From positions 6,324,001 to 6,388,000 of the forward strand of contig NZ_CP087203.1 in NCBI RefSeq assembly GCF_026016325.1: 64,000 bases of DNA, read 5' to 3'. This document shows, in pieces, positions 43,801 to 51,344 of the stretch. Numbering within the stretch: the stretch's first letter is position 1; each line of letters opens with the position of its first letter. Origin of the DNA: Pseudomonas sp. B21-056 (GTDB lineage Bacteria > Pseudomonadota > Gammaproteobacteria > Pseudomonadales > Pseudomonadaceae). The position numbers and the translations under genes were made by a program. The notes under the pieces were generated by a model. That model did no database searches and was not told the DNA's origin. It saw nothing but the letters and a program-made list of their open reading frames with translations.

Positions 43801-45823
43801 CGCCCACCGTGCCCTTGATGTCCGGCCCGGGCTGGTCTGAAAAGATCAGCGCACCGTCGATGCTGAGCGCATTGCGCGGCGTGCCACCTTGGCCGTCGAC
43901 GCTGCCGCCCAGCAGCAGACCATGGACATGAACCCTGCGCCCGCCCACCCACGGCCGATTCGCAGCCGTGGGTGATTGCAGGACAGCCTCCAGCCAGCCC
44001 GCCAGCAGTTTTCGCGGATGGGCTGGCTTGGCGACCGGATCGACCACTCTGGCCTGGAATACGGCGTCGCCCCTGAGTGCAGCCTCATACGTTTTGAACT
44101 TCAGGTGGGCGAGGTACGCCGCCTGCCAGGCCGCCTTGTACCGAGGCTCATTCATTTGCCGGCGCAGCAGGATTTCATAATTGCCACCGACATCGATGCT
44201 CGTCGCCATCTTCGCCAATTCGCCCCCAGTCACCGTGATCAGGAAACCGCTCTCCGGATGCCGGATACGTTGACCGTGTTGATCGATAAGGTAGACAGCC
44301 AGCATTTCGCGCATGGCGTTCGGGTATCGCGGCGCCCGCAGATTGTCGAGCATCAACTGGGTCAGGCTGCTGGTACGTGACTGCCTTGGGTTGGCCCGGT
44401 CACCGTAGAACAGCCTGACCTGGGTCTGGTCCGGATCCACGTCGATGCGCGGGTGGATGGTTTGCCGGAGGTACTGCTTGATCTTCTGGCGAGCGAACTG
44501 CACCAGCGTCGGAACATCGCTGCCCAGTGTATAGACGGCATCGAACACCTTTGTTTCGAGACGGCGATAGTGGGCGCGCTCGGCAAACGTAGCGGTCTTG
44601 TAAAAGCCGGGGCGACGGTTTTCCACCAAGGTTTCCTGACGGGCCGCCAGTGGCCCGGCCAGTGACAACAGAGGCAAGCCAAGGGCATCTTCGGTTTGCC
44701 GGGCAAAGTCACTCAGCGTCACTGTTGCGCTTCCTCGCGCATCCAGGACTTTGTCCAGCGCCGCACTTTGCATTTTCAGCAGATCCGCCGCCGCCACTTC
44801 GAAAACATGCCCGGACAGTTCAACGGCAATGTCCTGGATCTTGCACGCCTGGCCCTCAAGGGTGGGAAATACGTGCCTGACCAAATCCTGGAACGCATTG
44901 AATCGCTGAAGCCCATGCTCCAGGGAATACAGGAACAGCGATGGCCGATCGGTAAATTTGATCACCATCGCGGCAGGCCATTTCTGCGGCTGCGCGGCGC
45001 CGCTATCGAGCCTGACCGCATAGACATGGGGAACCGGCGCTCGCAACAGGCGGTTTCTATCCGCCTGGGAAGGATGGGTGGTGATGATATCCAGCAGGCG
45101 ATCTTCATCGCTTTGCTGGATTCGCTCACCCTGGCTGAGTTGAGCGGCAGGGTCCCGATCGGCTTTGTGCAGGTCGAAAAGATGCAGGAAGCGCCGGGAC
45201 AATAACTGCGCGAGGGCGGCTTCGGTCGTGGACGAAGCTGCGACGCCCGGCAACGCCTCCCAGCCCTTGCGCTGGCCAAAGAGCGCCAGTTCGTCACGGA
45301 ACTGACGCCTCACCTGTTCATTCGTGGTCGGCTGGGCAACATAGAACACGGCCTCCATGGCCCGCAACGTGTGCGCGTCCAGCGGGCCGGCAAACAGGCT
45401 ATCGGCCTCGTCCAGGGAGTCCGCCCGGGTGAAGAACCCGACGCCACCGCTCTGGAAGTCAGGCGCCGTGTCGCTGAGCAAACTGTTGCGCATGACGTGG
45501 GTAAAGCTGTCCGAGGAGGTCAGGACGCGTCCACCGGCCTGGTCCGTGGTGAAGCGGCTCACGTAGCATTGATCCGGCTCGATGTCCGGAAGCACTGACG
45601 CACGAAATTTCCTGGCGGGAATCCTGGCCTTGAGCAGGCCGACCAACAGCTTTCCAATCACCCCGTCGAAAGTGGGCAAGGCTGCGAACAGACGGGTCAG
45701 TTGTATCTGGTGGGTATCCAATAACGCCAGTTGCCTGAGCTGTTCCTTCGCCTGGGCATCGATCGTTTCTGGTTGAGGTATAGGTGACGTAACACCCGGT
45801 TCATCCTTGGGGGAAATCGACAT
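40871..45823 (-). CDS. Giant toxin-like protein with permuted OTU-like protease signature, 1650 aa
   Basis: I start it at the ATG at 45823 (MSISPKDEPG); the frame extends up to 45994 but that part includes REP sequence. The N-terminal about 700 residues resemble the DUF6543/dermonecrotic-toxin-like proteins (QLALLDTHQIQLTRLFAALP, PHVYAVRLDSG). A hydrophobic segment lies near 776-800 (MMMVVEIVMDLAGLLLIPGF). At 1070-1130 there is an OTU-like cysteine protease signature: VVLIRMGENHYTLRL with His1081, then FAADGNCFFNAIARGL with Asp1097 and Cys1100. In classical OTU enzymes the Cys motif comes before the His motif. The last 450 residues are helical with no family I recognise. No signal peptide, secretion or immunity gene is adjacent. 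Confidence 0.75.
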   Translation of the reverse strand: MSISPKDEPGVTSPIPQPETIDAQAKEQLRQLALLDTHQIQLTRLFAALPTFDGVIGKLLVGLLKARIPARKFRASVLPDIEPDQCYVSRFTTDQAGGRVLTSSDSFTHVMRNSLLSDTAPDFQSGGVGFFTRADSLDEADSLFAGPLDAHTLRAMEAVFYVAQPTTNEQVRRQFRDELALFGQRKGWEALPGVAASSTTEAALAQLLSRRFLHLFDLHKADRDPAAQLSQGERIQQSDEDRLLDIITTHPSQADRNRLLRAPVPHVYAVRLDSGAAQPQKWPAAMVIKFTDRPSLFLYSLEHGLQRFNAFQDLVRHVFPTLEGQACKIQDIAVELSGHVFEVAAADLLKMQSAALDKVLDARGSATVTLSDFARQTEDALGLPLLSLAGPLAARQETLVENRRPGFYKTATFAERAHYRRLETKVFDAVYTLGSDVPTLVQFARQKIKQYLRQTIHPRIDVDPDQTQVRLFYGDRANPRQSRTSSLTQLMLDNLRAPRYPNAMREMLAVYLIDQHGQRIRHPESGFLITVTGGELAKMATSIDVGGNYEILLRRQMNEPRYKAAWQAAYLAHLKFKTYEAALRGDAVFQARVVDPVAKPAHPRKLLAGWLEAVLQSPTAANRPWVGGRRVHVHGLLLGGSVDGQGGTPRNALSIDGALIFSDQPGPDIKGTVGVYLPDSPRGDDLHEFADLSDGITGLLQQEEWRTYFRSRISTLDQEEIKRALGLHRGRPLIRGFSISDDWLERFHQAYVNFHSAYADHRSNSNRDIGLQTAARLMMMVVEIVMDLAGLLLIPGFQMLTRAVRTGLLVVRTGAVPTNTTTLAFVHAVANTRKAIGFGGVSVNVRGRSSFLAITARQSQAKAPFGLPLEETLYRRYAVADRSVLQGVSADAQGFYRPTITDSATGRTARQVYVQQPDGTVFRVHDHTPLKAIEASIVDPATGLNIRSSGVMRSTVARAPDGQWHAVGFGLGGGGKRPRAGTPQPGPSDPKQPSTSLRAVADLIRTPNEWDVEIMDLVPSVITRLPSWPQNRSLLIIDQRRGRQDWSIRFTPGQVESGYPMGTHPLRSDTDVVLIRMGENHYTLRLAGDTDVTFAADGNCFFNAIARGLNEGQPRQTFSMQGLRNETAAYIDLHPEMSHYLVSPPSGLQQALADNARSLEHMLGKAAVYDVSQIVYGTRNPHNLFRPLVHFLNLYADDMVRRTLNQARKADLPPEILQHIGSYLSPRAPGRPILSSIPYYMQTDRSVRTFFEDTLLRPIENSEIAELLNNEHLMFSQDVIHIMLEYGVRARELTDHHPKNSLAYVLYDEALHGHLDDTQLEELLNGAYLVDRDDLKKVKRRYEQETGNVMDDDSELLEQHIYYDRAEDLADLLTVALERFPMLQARANILLKSPVIASNLGGLFPVNLISQWIRNPSISNARLQLIGEYVSGRYDELTRYAGVDINWMRPFDDWNLSSLFTHRQALLDFFSFLQETRYFKDSDLAAVARLFITPGQPLSNSRVAILFNRPNLWTSIRSIRGISRESAKAIWQDLMGPAFSDDNIRFALGRPGSLNSESAFTDALIDSLVNEEARAHRLIMGSYTMSERQAQYFLHNFDFSGSPAGHSRLDFASYVSAHGSIPQWAWPYARSAVTPEVLKPFLATRKPPES

Positions 45824-45956
45824 CTCAATGGTCCGGTTCTGATTGAAGAGTCCGGACCCTATCGCGCTGTTCGCCCCGAGATGGCGTACATATGTATAGA
45901 GGGCTGTGGAACTGGGAGGGAAACGTAAGCTGATATTTATGAATAATTGAAGTCCG

Positions 45957-46024
45957 CTATCGCGAGCAGGCTCGCTCTCACAGGGGAAATGCATTCCAAA
46001 TGTGGGAGCGAGCCTGCTCGCGAT
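45957..46024. repeat. REP doublet, family A, inverted arm order
   Basis: TATCGCGAGCAGGCTCGCTC precedes GTGGGAGCGAGCCTGCTCGC with about 25 bp between. The arm order matches the copy inside the MocR gene (38584-38650). Confidence 0.85.
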
Positions 46025-46056
46025 GACAATCGATCAGCCGATGATTGGCTACCGGC

Positions 46057-46956
46057 TCACGCCAACTTCTGCGCCAGCACCGCAATGTGCTCCGGCCCGA
46101 TCCCACAGCAGCCGCCCAGATGGCTGGCACCGCGCTTCTGCCAGTCAGCCGCCCAGAGCAGGTAACCCGGTGGATCGAGGTCTTCGCGCAGCGGGTCCAG
46201 CCCGTCGTTGGCGGTCGCTTCTTTCGGCTGCGGCGGGAAGGCGTTGGCGTAGGCGCCGATGTGGATCTTCACTCCCAGGCGTTCGAAGGTTTGCCGTGCG
46301 GCATCGATTGCAGCACCGATCACTTCCGGCTGGCTGCAGTTGAACAGCAGCGCCTCGACGCCCAGTTCGGCCGCGACCGCCGCCGCTTCCGCCACCGGTT
46401 CGCCGGAACGCAGGCGCGGCACTTCGTCGGTGTCTTCGTCTTTCAGGGTAAACGACAGCCAGAACGGCTTGCCATCCTTCGGCAACCCGGCGTGAATCGC
46501 CTTCGCTTCTACCGTCGAACTTTGGGTTTCGGCCAGCCACAGGTCGACATGGGGCGCCAGGCCGGTCACCAGGGGCGTCAACAGCTCACTGGCACGGGAA
46601 GCATCGAACAGGTCAGGCCGATAGGAACCGAACAGCGGCGGCAACGAGCCGGCCACCCGCACGGCTTTGCCGGATGCCTGCACCGCCCGCCGGGCCAGCT
46701 CGCCGGCCAATGCGGCGAGTGCCTGGCCTTCGGCGGCGAAACGCGCTTCGCCAATGTGAAACGGCACCACCGCGTAGCTATTGCTGGTGATAACGTTGGC
46801 GCCACTGGCAATATAGGCCGCGTGCACGGCTTCTACCGCGTCGGGCGCTTCGCTCAGGGCCAACGCCGACCATTCAGGCTGCCTGAACGGCGCGCCGCGG
46901 CGTTGCAGTTCGCGGCCCATGCCGCCATCGAGAATGACTGTCGTTGCTGAGCCCAT
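46057..46956 (-). CDS. Homocysteine S-methyltransferase family protein
   Basis: The product is 299 aa from the ATG at 46956 (MGSATTVILDGGMG); ATGs at 46971 and 46992 are alternatives. The Zn-binding Cys residues are in LLFNCSQPE and in GASHLGGCCGIGPEH, the family hallmark. DGGMGRELQRRG is the conserved N-terminal substrate loop. It should transfer a methyl group from S-methylmethionine or a betaine to homocysteine. It is divergent from an amino-acid ABC transporter, which could supply the methyl donor; that link is inference. Confidence 0.9.
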   Translation of the reverse strand: MGSATTVILDGGMGRELQRRGAPFRQPEWSALALSEAPDAVEAVHAAYIASGANVITSNSYAVVPFHIGEARFAAEGQALAALAGELARRAVQASGKAVRVAGSLPPLFGSYRPDLFDASRASELLTPLVTGLAPHVDLWLAETQSSTVEAKAIHAGLPKDGKPFWLSFTLKDEDTDEVPRLRSGEPVAEAAAVAAELGVEALLFNCSQPEVIGAAIDAARQTFERLGVKIHIGAYANAFPPQPKEATANDGLDPLREDLDPPGYLLWAADWQKRGASHLGGCCGIGPEHIAVLAQKLA

Positions 46957-47070
46957 ATATGATTCACTCATAAGCTTATGAAAATAACTCACTACCGGAG
47001 TTGTTCTTATAACTATTTAATACGCACTCTTCGGTTAACCACAACCTGTATTTTCAGCCAGGGGCCTTGC

Positions 47071-47892
47071 ATGAAACTTCAACCATTACTGGCCCTGGGC
47101 CTGACCCTGTTGGCCGCCTCGTCGCAGGCATTTGCTGGCGCCACGCTGGACCGTATCGAGCAGAAAAAAGAACTGGTCGGCGTGCTGATGGAAAGCTACC
47201 CGCCCTTCTCGTTCCTCAACGATCAGAACCAGCTCGACGGGTTTGACGTGGACGTGGCCAAAGCCGTGGCGCAGAAGCTGGGCGTGAAGCTGCGCCTGGA
47301 AACACCGTCCTGGGACGTGATCGCCGCGGGGCACTGGAGCGGGCGCTATGACATCTGCATCTGCTCCATGACGCCGAGCAAGGCCCGCGCCGAGGTGTTT
47401 GATTTCCCGGTGCAGTATTACGCTTCGCCAGCGGTGATCGTGGTCAACGCCAAGGACGAGCGGATCCACGGCGCCAAGGACCTGAGCGACAAGAAAGTCG
47501 GCCTCACCAGTGCCTCCAGCTACGAGAGCTACCTGAACAAGAACCTGGTGATCGAAGGCGCCGAGGATACCCAGCTCAGCTATCCGTTCGAGAATGTGCA
47601 GATCGCCCCGTACGACACCGACAACGTCGCCTTCCAGGACCTGGGCCTGGGCGCCGGGGTACGCCTGGACGCGGTGCTGACCAACCTGGTGACCGCGCAG
47701 CCGCGCCTGACCGAAGACAAGCGCTTCAAACTGGCCGGTGAGCCGCTGTATTCCGAACCGAACTCGGTGGCCATCGAAAAGGGCGACGCCCAATGGGACA
47801 GCAAGGTACGTGATGTCTTCGCCCAGTTGAAACAGGATGGCACCTTGAGCAAACTGTCGCAGAAATGGATCGGCGCCGACATCACTCAATGA
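47071..47892 (+). CDS. Amino-acid ABC transporter substrate-binding protein
   Basis: The product is 273 aa with a signal peptide (MKLQPLLALGLTLLAASSQAFA). It is a SBP family 3 protein: GVLMESYPPFSFLNDQNQLD, GFDVDVAKAVAQKLG and MTPSKARAEVFDFP are the family pattern. SASSYESYLNKN forms part of the ligand pocket. The polar amino acid bound cannot be told. Its stop overlaps the next start (ATGA at 47889), so the permease is translationally coupled. It is divergent from the homocysteine methyltransferase gene. Confidence 0.92.
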   Translation: MKLQPLLALGLTLLAASSQAFAGATLDRIEQKKELVGVLMESYPPFSFLNDQNQLDGFDVDVAKAVAQKLGVKLRLETPSWDVIAAGHWSGRYDICICSMTPSKARAEVFDFPVQYYASPAVIVVNAKDERIHGAKDLSDKKVGLTSASSYESYLNKNLVIEGAEDTQLSYPFENVQIAPYDTDNVAFQDLGLGAGVRLDAVLTNLVTAQPRLTEDKRFKLAGEPLYSEPNSVAIEKGDAQWDSKVRDVFAQLKQDGTLSKLSQKWIGADITQ

Positions 47893-48725
47893 CCTCTTTT
47901 CCGCCCCCTACTCAGCCACCGCAACCGGTGGCTGAGTCGCGCCTGAAGAAAATCTTCGGTTTTCGCACACGCTTGTACCTGACCTGGGCGGCCATGCTGG
48001 TGCTGTTCGCGAGTTTTTTCCTGGGCTTCGACCTGAAGTTCTCGATCATCCTCGACAAGTTGCCGAACCTGATCGGCCTGCACCTGGCGCCCAACGGTTT
48101 TCTGCAAGGCGCGGTGCTGACGCTGTTCCTGTGCCTGTGCTCGATCGTCGCCTCGTCATTGCTGGGCTTCATCACCGCCCTGGCACGACTGTCCAGCAGC
48201 GCGGTGGCATTCGGCATTGCCAGTTTCTATGCGTCGTTCTTCCGTGGCACACCGCTGCTGATCCAGATCCTGCTGATCTACCTGGGCCTGCCGCAACTGG
48301 GCGTGGTCCCGGGCGCCGTCACCGCCGGGATCATCGCCCTGTCGCTGAACTACGGCGCCTACCTGAGCGAAATCTTCCGCGCCGGCATCCTCGGCGTCCC
48401 CCACGGCCAACGCGAAGCCTCACTGGCACTGGGCTTGAGCGAAACCGTGATTTTCTGGCGCGTCACCCTGCCCCAGGCCATGCGCACCATCATCCCGCCG
48501 ACCACCAACCAGTTCATATCCATGCTCAAGGACTCCTCCCTGATCTCGGTGATGGGCGTCTGGGAAGTGATGTTCCTGGCGCAGTCCTATGGCCGCTCCA
48601 GCTATCGCTACATCGAAATGCTCACCACGGCGGCGATCATCTACTGGCTGATGTCCATCGCACTGGAGCTGATCCAGGCGCGGATGGAGCGGCATTATGG
48701 GAAGGCGTATCTGAAGCGGAGTTGA
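47889..48725 (+). CDS. Amino-acid ABC transporter permease
   Basis: The product is 278 aa and begins in the ATGA overlap with the binding-protein gene. A Pro-rich cytoplasmic tail precedes the first helix (about 33-52). The core is a His/Glu/Gln-type permease with FRGTPLLIQILLIYLGLP and the EAA loop HGQREASLALGLSETVIFWRVTLPQA. The C-terminus carries RMERHYGKAYLKR. No ATPase gene follows in this window, so the transporter must borrow one, or its ATPase gene lies elsewhere. Confidence 0.93.
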   Translation: MTSFPPPTQPPQPVAESRLKKIFGFRTRLYLTWAAMLVLFASFFLGFDLKFSIILDKLPNLIGLHLAPNGFLQGAVLTLFLCLCSIVASSLLGFITALARLSSSAVAFGIASFYASFFRGTPLLIQILLIYLGLPQLGVVPGAVTAGIIALSLNYGAYLSEIFRAGILGVPHGQREASLALGLSETVIFWRVTLPQAMRTIIPPTTNQFISMLKDSSLISVMGVWEVMFLAQSYGRSSYRYIEMLTTAAIIYWLMSIALELIQARMERHYGKAYLKRS

Positions 48726-48932
48726 CAGCCCCGTCGCTGTCAAACGGACCGTTCCGAGAGTGATGTAGGGCAACGCCACGTACCGTGAACGCTGACGCGC
48801 CGGGGCTTTGTTCAAGTCGCGACCGGCCTACAGGCTTCGTCGCGATCTCTCGCCGAAGGCACAGCGATGGCTGGCATCGCGCTCTAGAGTGAATTTTTAA
48901 AGTGCGGACTCATTTACCTGAGAACGCATCCA

Positions 48933-51122
48933 ATGCCAATTCAACACTTATACCCACCCCAATACCTCGCCCCGGCGATTGCCTTGGTACTCGGGTGTGC
49001 CAATGTTTCAATGGCTCAGTCAGTTGTCGATGACGCCCTTCCCTCGCCCCCGGAAACAACCGCCCAAGTGCAAGCCCGCCTCAAGGCGTTCGCCAGTGCA
49101 CCGCAGACAAAGCACGAGAAGATCACCAAAACCTTTAACGGCCCCCTGGTAAAGGGCAGCGCCGATGATCGGGTGACCGTCAGCGGACGCGGCAAGCTCA
49201 TCGGGCTCGTCGACGGCGGGGGCGGACTCAATGTCCTGCAACTGGACACCGCGGCAGGCGGCAAGCTGGATGAAATTCGTAACTTCCAGGATCTGCATGC
49301 CAAGCGAGGAGAATGGTCGAATACCCTGGGCTTCGACGGTCGAAGCCTGATTGAGTCGAAAGCCAGGTTGATCAACACCGGTCATCTCGGTGGGGAGGTG
49401 CACGTTCTCGGTGGATTTGATAACCAGGGCACTGTTGAAAGAAGCGTATTTGTGGCGCCGAAAGGCCAGATGATGAACTCGGGTACCGTCGGGACTGTTG
49501 TTGTGGCAGAAACAGGCAGGTTCAGCGGTAGTGGAACGGTGGGGAACCTCGACGTTGCGGGCCGGCTGGAAGTCGGGCCGGAAATGGACGCCCCTTCCAT
49601 TGCAAAGGACTTCAAACTGTCGCAAAGCGCAGAGCTTGTCTACGGCGTCAATGCCCAGGGCGGCAGCGCTACGATCACAGTCGGCGGAACCGCGACCCTG
49701 AACAACGCGGCGCTGAAAATCAACGCCGCACCGGGCGAATATGTCGGCACAAGCGAACATACGGTTATCAATGCGTCCAGGGTCGAAGGTGAGTTCGGGC
49801 AGGTCACCAGCGAACTCGCATTCATGACGGCGACGCCCCACTACCTGGGAACGCAGGTCAAACTGACCTATGCGCGCAACGATATTCCGCTTGAGGCAGT
49901 GGCAACGTCCGATAACGGACGCGAATTCGCAGCCAGTATCGAAGAGCCGCAACCGGTTCATTCGGTGACACCAGCCGTTGTGCAAGCGCCTACCGTTGCA
50001 CGGGCACCTGCCACCGAGCCGAACATCGTCGTACCGCCAGCCAAGCCGGTCGAGGCGGATGGAACCGTCCGCGTTGCGCAAGCCCCCGCAGCTCCGTTGC
50101 CTGCCACCAAACCCGCTGCAAAGCCCAATGCCGCCATCAACGCCCTGCTCGGCACCAGCACATTCACGGCCGCCGAAGCTATCGACCAGCTCACGGGCTA
50201 TGACACCGCAAACCTCGCCAACGCGACCTTGAGCAGCATCGCTCCGATCAGCACCGGGATGCTCGCGGCCATGGGCCGGAACCCGCAAAGCGCGCCTCTC
50301 GACGGCCAGGTCTGGGTCCAGGCCATCGGCAACAGCGGCAGTATCGGCAGGCAATCGAGCAGTGACGCCCTCAAGCATTCGACAAAGGGCCTGATGCTGG
50401 GAACCGATTGGGCGCTCAGCCCTGAATGGCGCCTGGGCATCATCGGCAGCAAGACGCAGACGCGGCTGGACGGCTATCAGTTCGACGGCGGGCTCGATAG
50501 CTGGTACCTGGGCGCATATGCGTTACGTCAGGACGGACCAACGGCGCTGCGCCTGGGTGCCGTCTATGGCGACCATGACGGCAGCACCAAGCGTCACGTG
50601 GCCTTCAACGGTTTCAGTGATCGCCTCAAGGGGCGTTACGATGCCCATACGCAGCAGGTCTTTGGGCAGATTGGCTACAACTTCGACCTCGCTCATTTTG
50701 ACGTCGAACCCTATGCCCATCTGGGTTACCAACGTTATCAACGTGACCGCTATCAGGAAAAAGGCGGGGACGCGGCGTTGAAGGTCCATGGTCAGACCCA
50801 GGACGCTTACAACAGCAACCTGGGCCTGCGCCTCGCCCGGCCCTTTGCCCTGGATCGCGGCATGCAATTGACTCCCCGCCTGAACGTCGGCTGGAAACAT
50901 ATCTACGGCGACGTCACCGGCCATTCTCGCCAGGGCCTGGTGACCGGCGGCAACACCTATCGGGTGGAGGGCACCGAGCTGGACCGCGACAGCCTGCTCG
51001 TCGAAGCGGGGCTGGACCTGGCGGTTTCTTCACGGCATACGCTGGGGGTGGGTTACAGCGGTGAGACGGGTAACGACAATCGTAGCCAGGCCTTGATGGG
51101 CCACTGGCGGGTGATGTTCTGA
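48933..51122 (+). CDS. Autotransporter with short passenger (type Va)
   Basis: The product is 729 aa. An N-terminal signal region (about 1-28, ending SMAQS) is followed by a passenger of about 300 residues with beta-helix-like repeats rich in Gly and Asn (GFDNQGTVERSVFVAPKGQM, SGTVGNLDVAGRLEVG). An Ala/Pro-rich linker follows (about 340-400). The last about 275 residues form the beta-barrel (GQVWVQAIGN at the start), ending in the terminal aromatic of HWRVMF. No protease or lipase catalytic triad is visible. It is probably an adhesin-like or cell-surface protein. It stands alone. Confidence 0.9.
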   Translation: MPIQHLYPPQYLAPAIALVLGCANVSMAQSVVDDALPSPPETTAQVQARLKAFASAPQTKHEKITKTFNGPLVKGSADDRVTVSGRGKLIGLVDGGGGLNVLQLDTAAGGKLDEIRNFQDLHAKRGEWSNTLGFDGRSLIESKARLINTGHLGGEVHVLGGFDNQGTVERSVFVAPKGQMMNSGTVGTVVVAETGRFSGSGTVGNLDVAGRLEVGPEMDAPSIAKDFKLSQSAELVYGVNAQGGSATITVGGTATLNNAALKINAAPGEYVGTSEHTVINASRVEGEFGQVTSELAFMTATPHYLGTQVKLTYARNDIPLEAVATSDNGREFAASIEEPQPVHSVTPAVVQAPTVARAPATEPNIVVPPAKPVEADGTVRVAQAPAAPLPATKPAAKPNAAINALLGTSTFTAAEAIDQLTGYDTANLANATLSSIAPISTGMLAAMGRNPQSAPLDGQVWVQAIGNSGSIGRQSSSDALKHSTKGLMLGTDWALSPEWRLGIIGSKTQTRLDGYQFDGGLDSWYLGAYALRQDGPTALRLGAVYGDHDGSTKRHVAFNGFSDRLKGRYDAHTQQVFGQIGYNFDLAHFDVEPYAHLGYQRYQRDRYQEKGGDAALKVHGQTQDAYNSNLGLRLARPFALDRGMQLTPRLNVGWKHIYGDVTGHSRQGLVTGGNTYRVEGTELDRDSLLVEAGLDLAVSSRHTLGVGYSGETGNDNRSQALMGHWRVMF

Positions 51123-51165
51123 TCGCTTAGGGAGCAGGCTTGCCGGCAAGCATGGTGGGACACCC

Positions 51166-51257
51166 TGTGGGAGCGAGCCTGCTCGCGATAGCGGTGTATC
51201 AGCCGCCATCGATATTGGCTGACCTGACGCTATCGCGAGCAGGCTCGCTCCCACAGG
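51166..51257. repeat. REP doublet, family A
   Basis: TGTGGGAGCGAGCCTGCTCG and its inverted partner at 51231-51256 flank an about 45-bp centre that is itself partly palindromic (ATCAGCC/GGCTGA). It lies between the convergent autotransporter and pycB genes. Confidence 0.87.
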
Positions 51258-51344
51258 GATTTGGTGTGGGGCAGGCATTTTGCGCACAAAAAAAGGGGAG
51301 CACATGCCCCCCCGAGGTTAAAGCGTTGTATCGAGGCTGTTAGC

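Noticed and set aside
45824..45994. N-terminal extension of the giant OTU-like protein up to 45994
   Set aside because: The extra 57 codons include REP sequence and have no ribosome site; the ATG at 45823 is more plausible.
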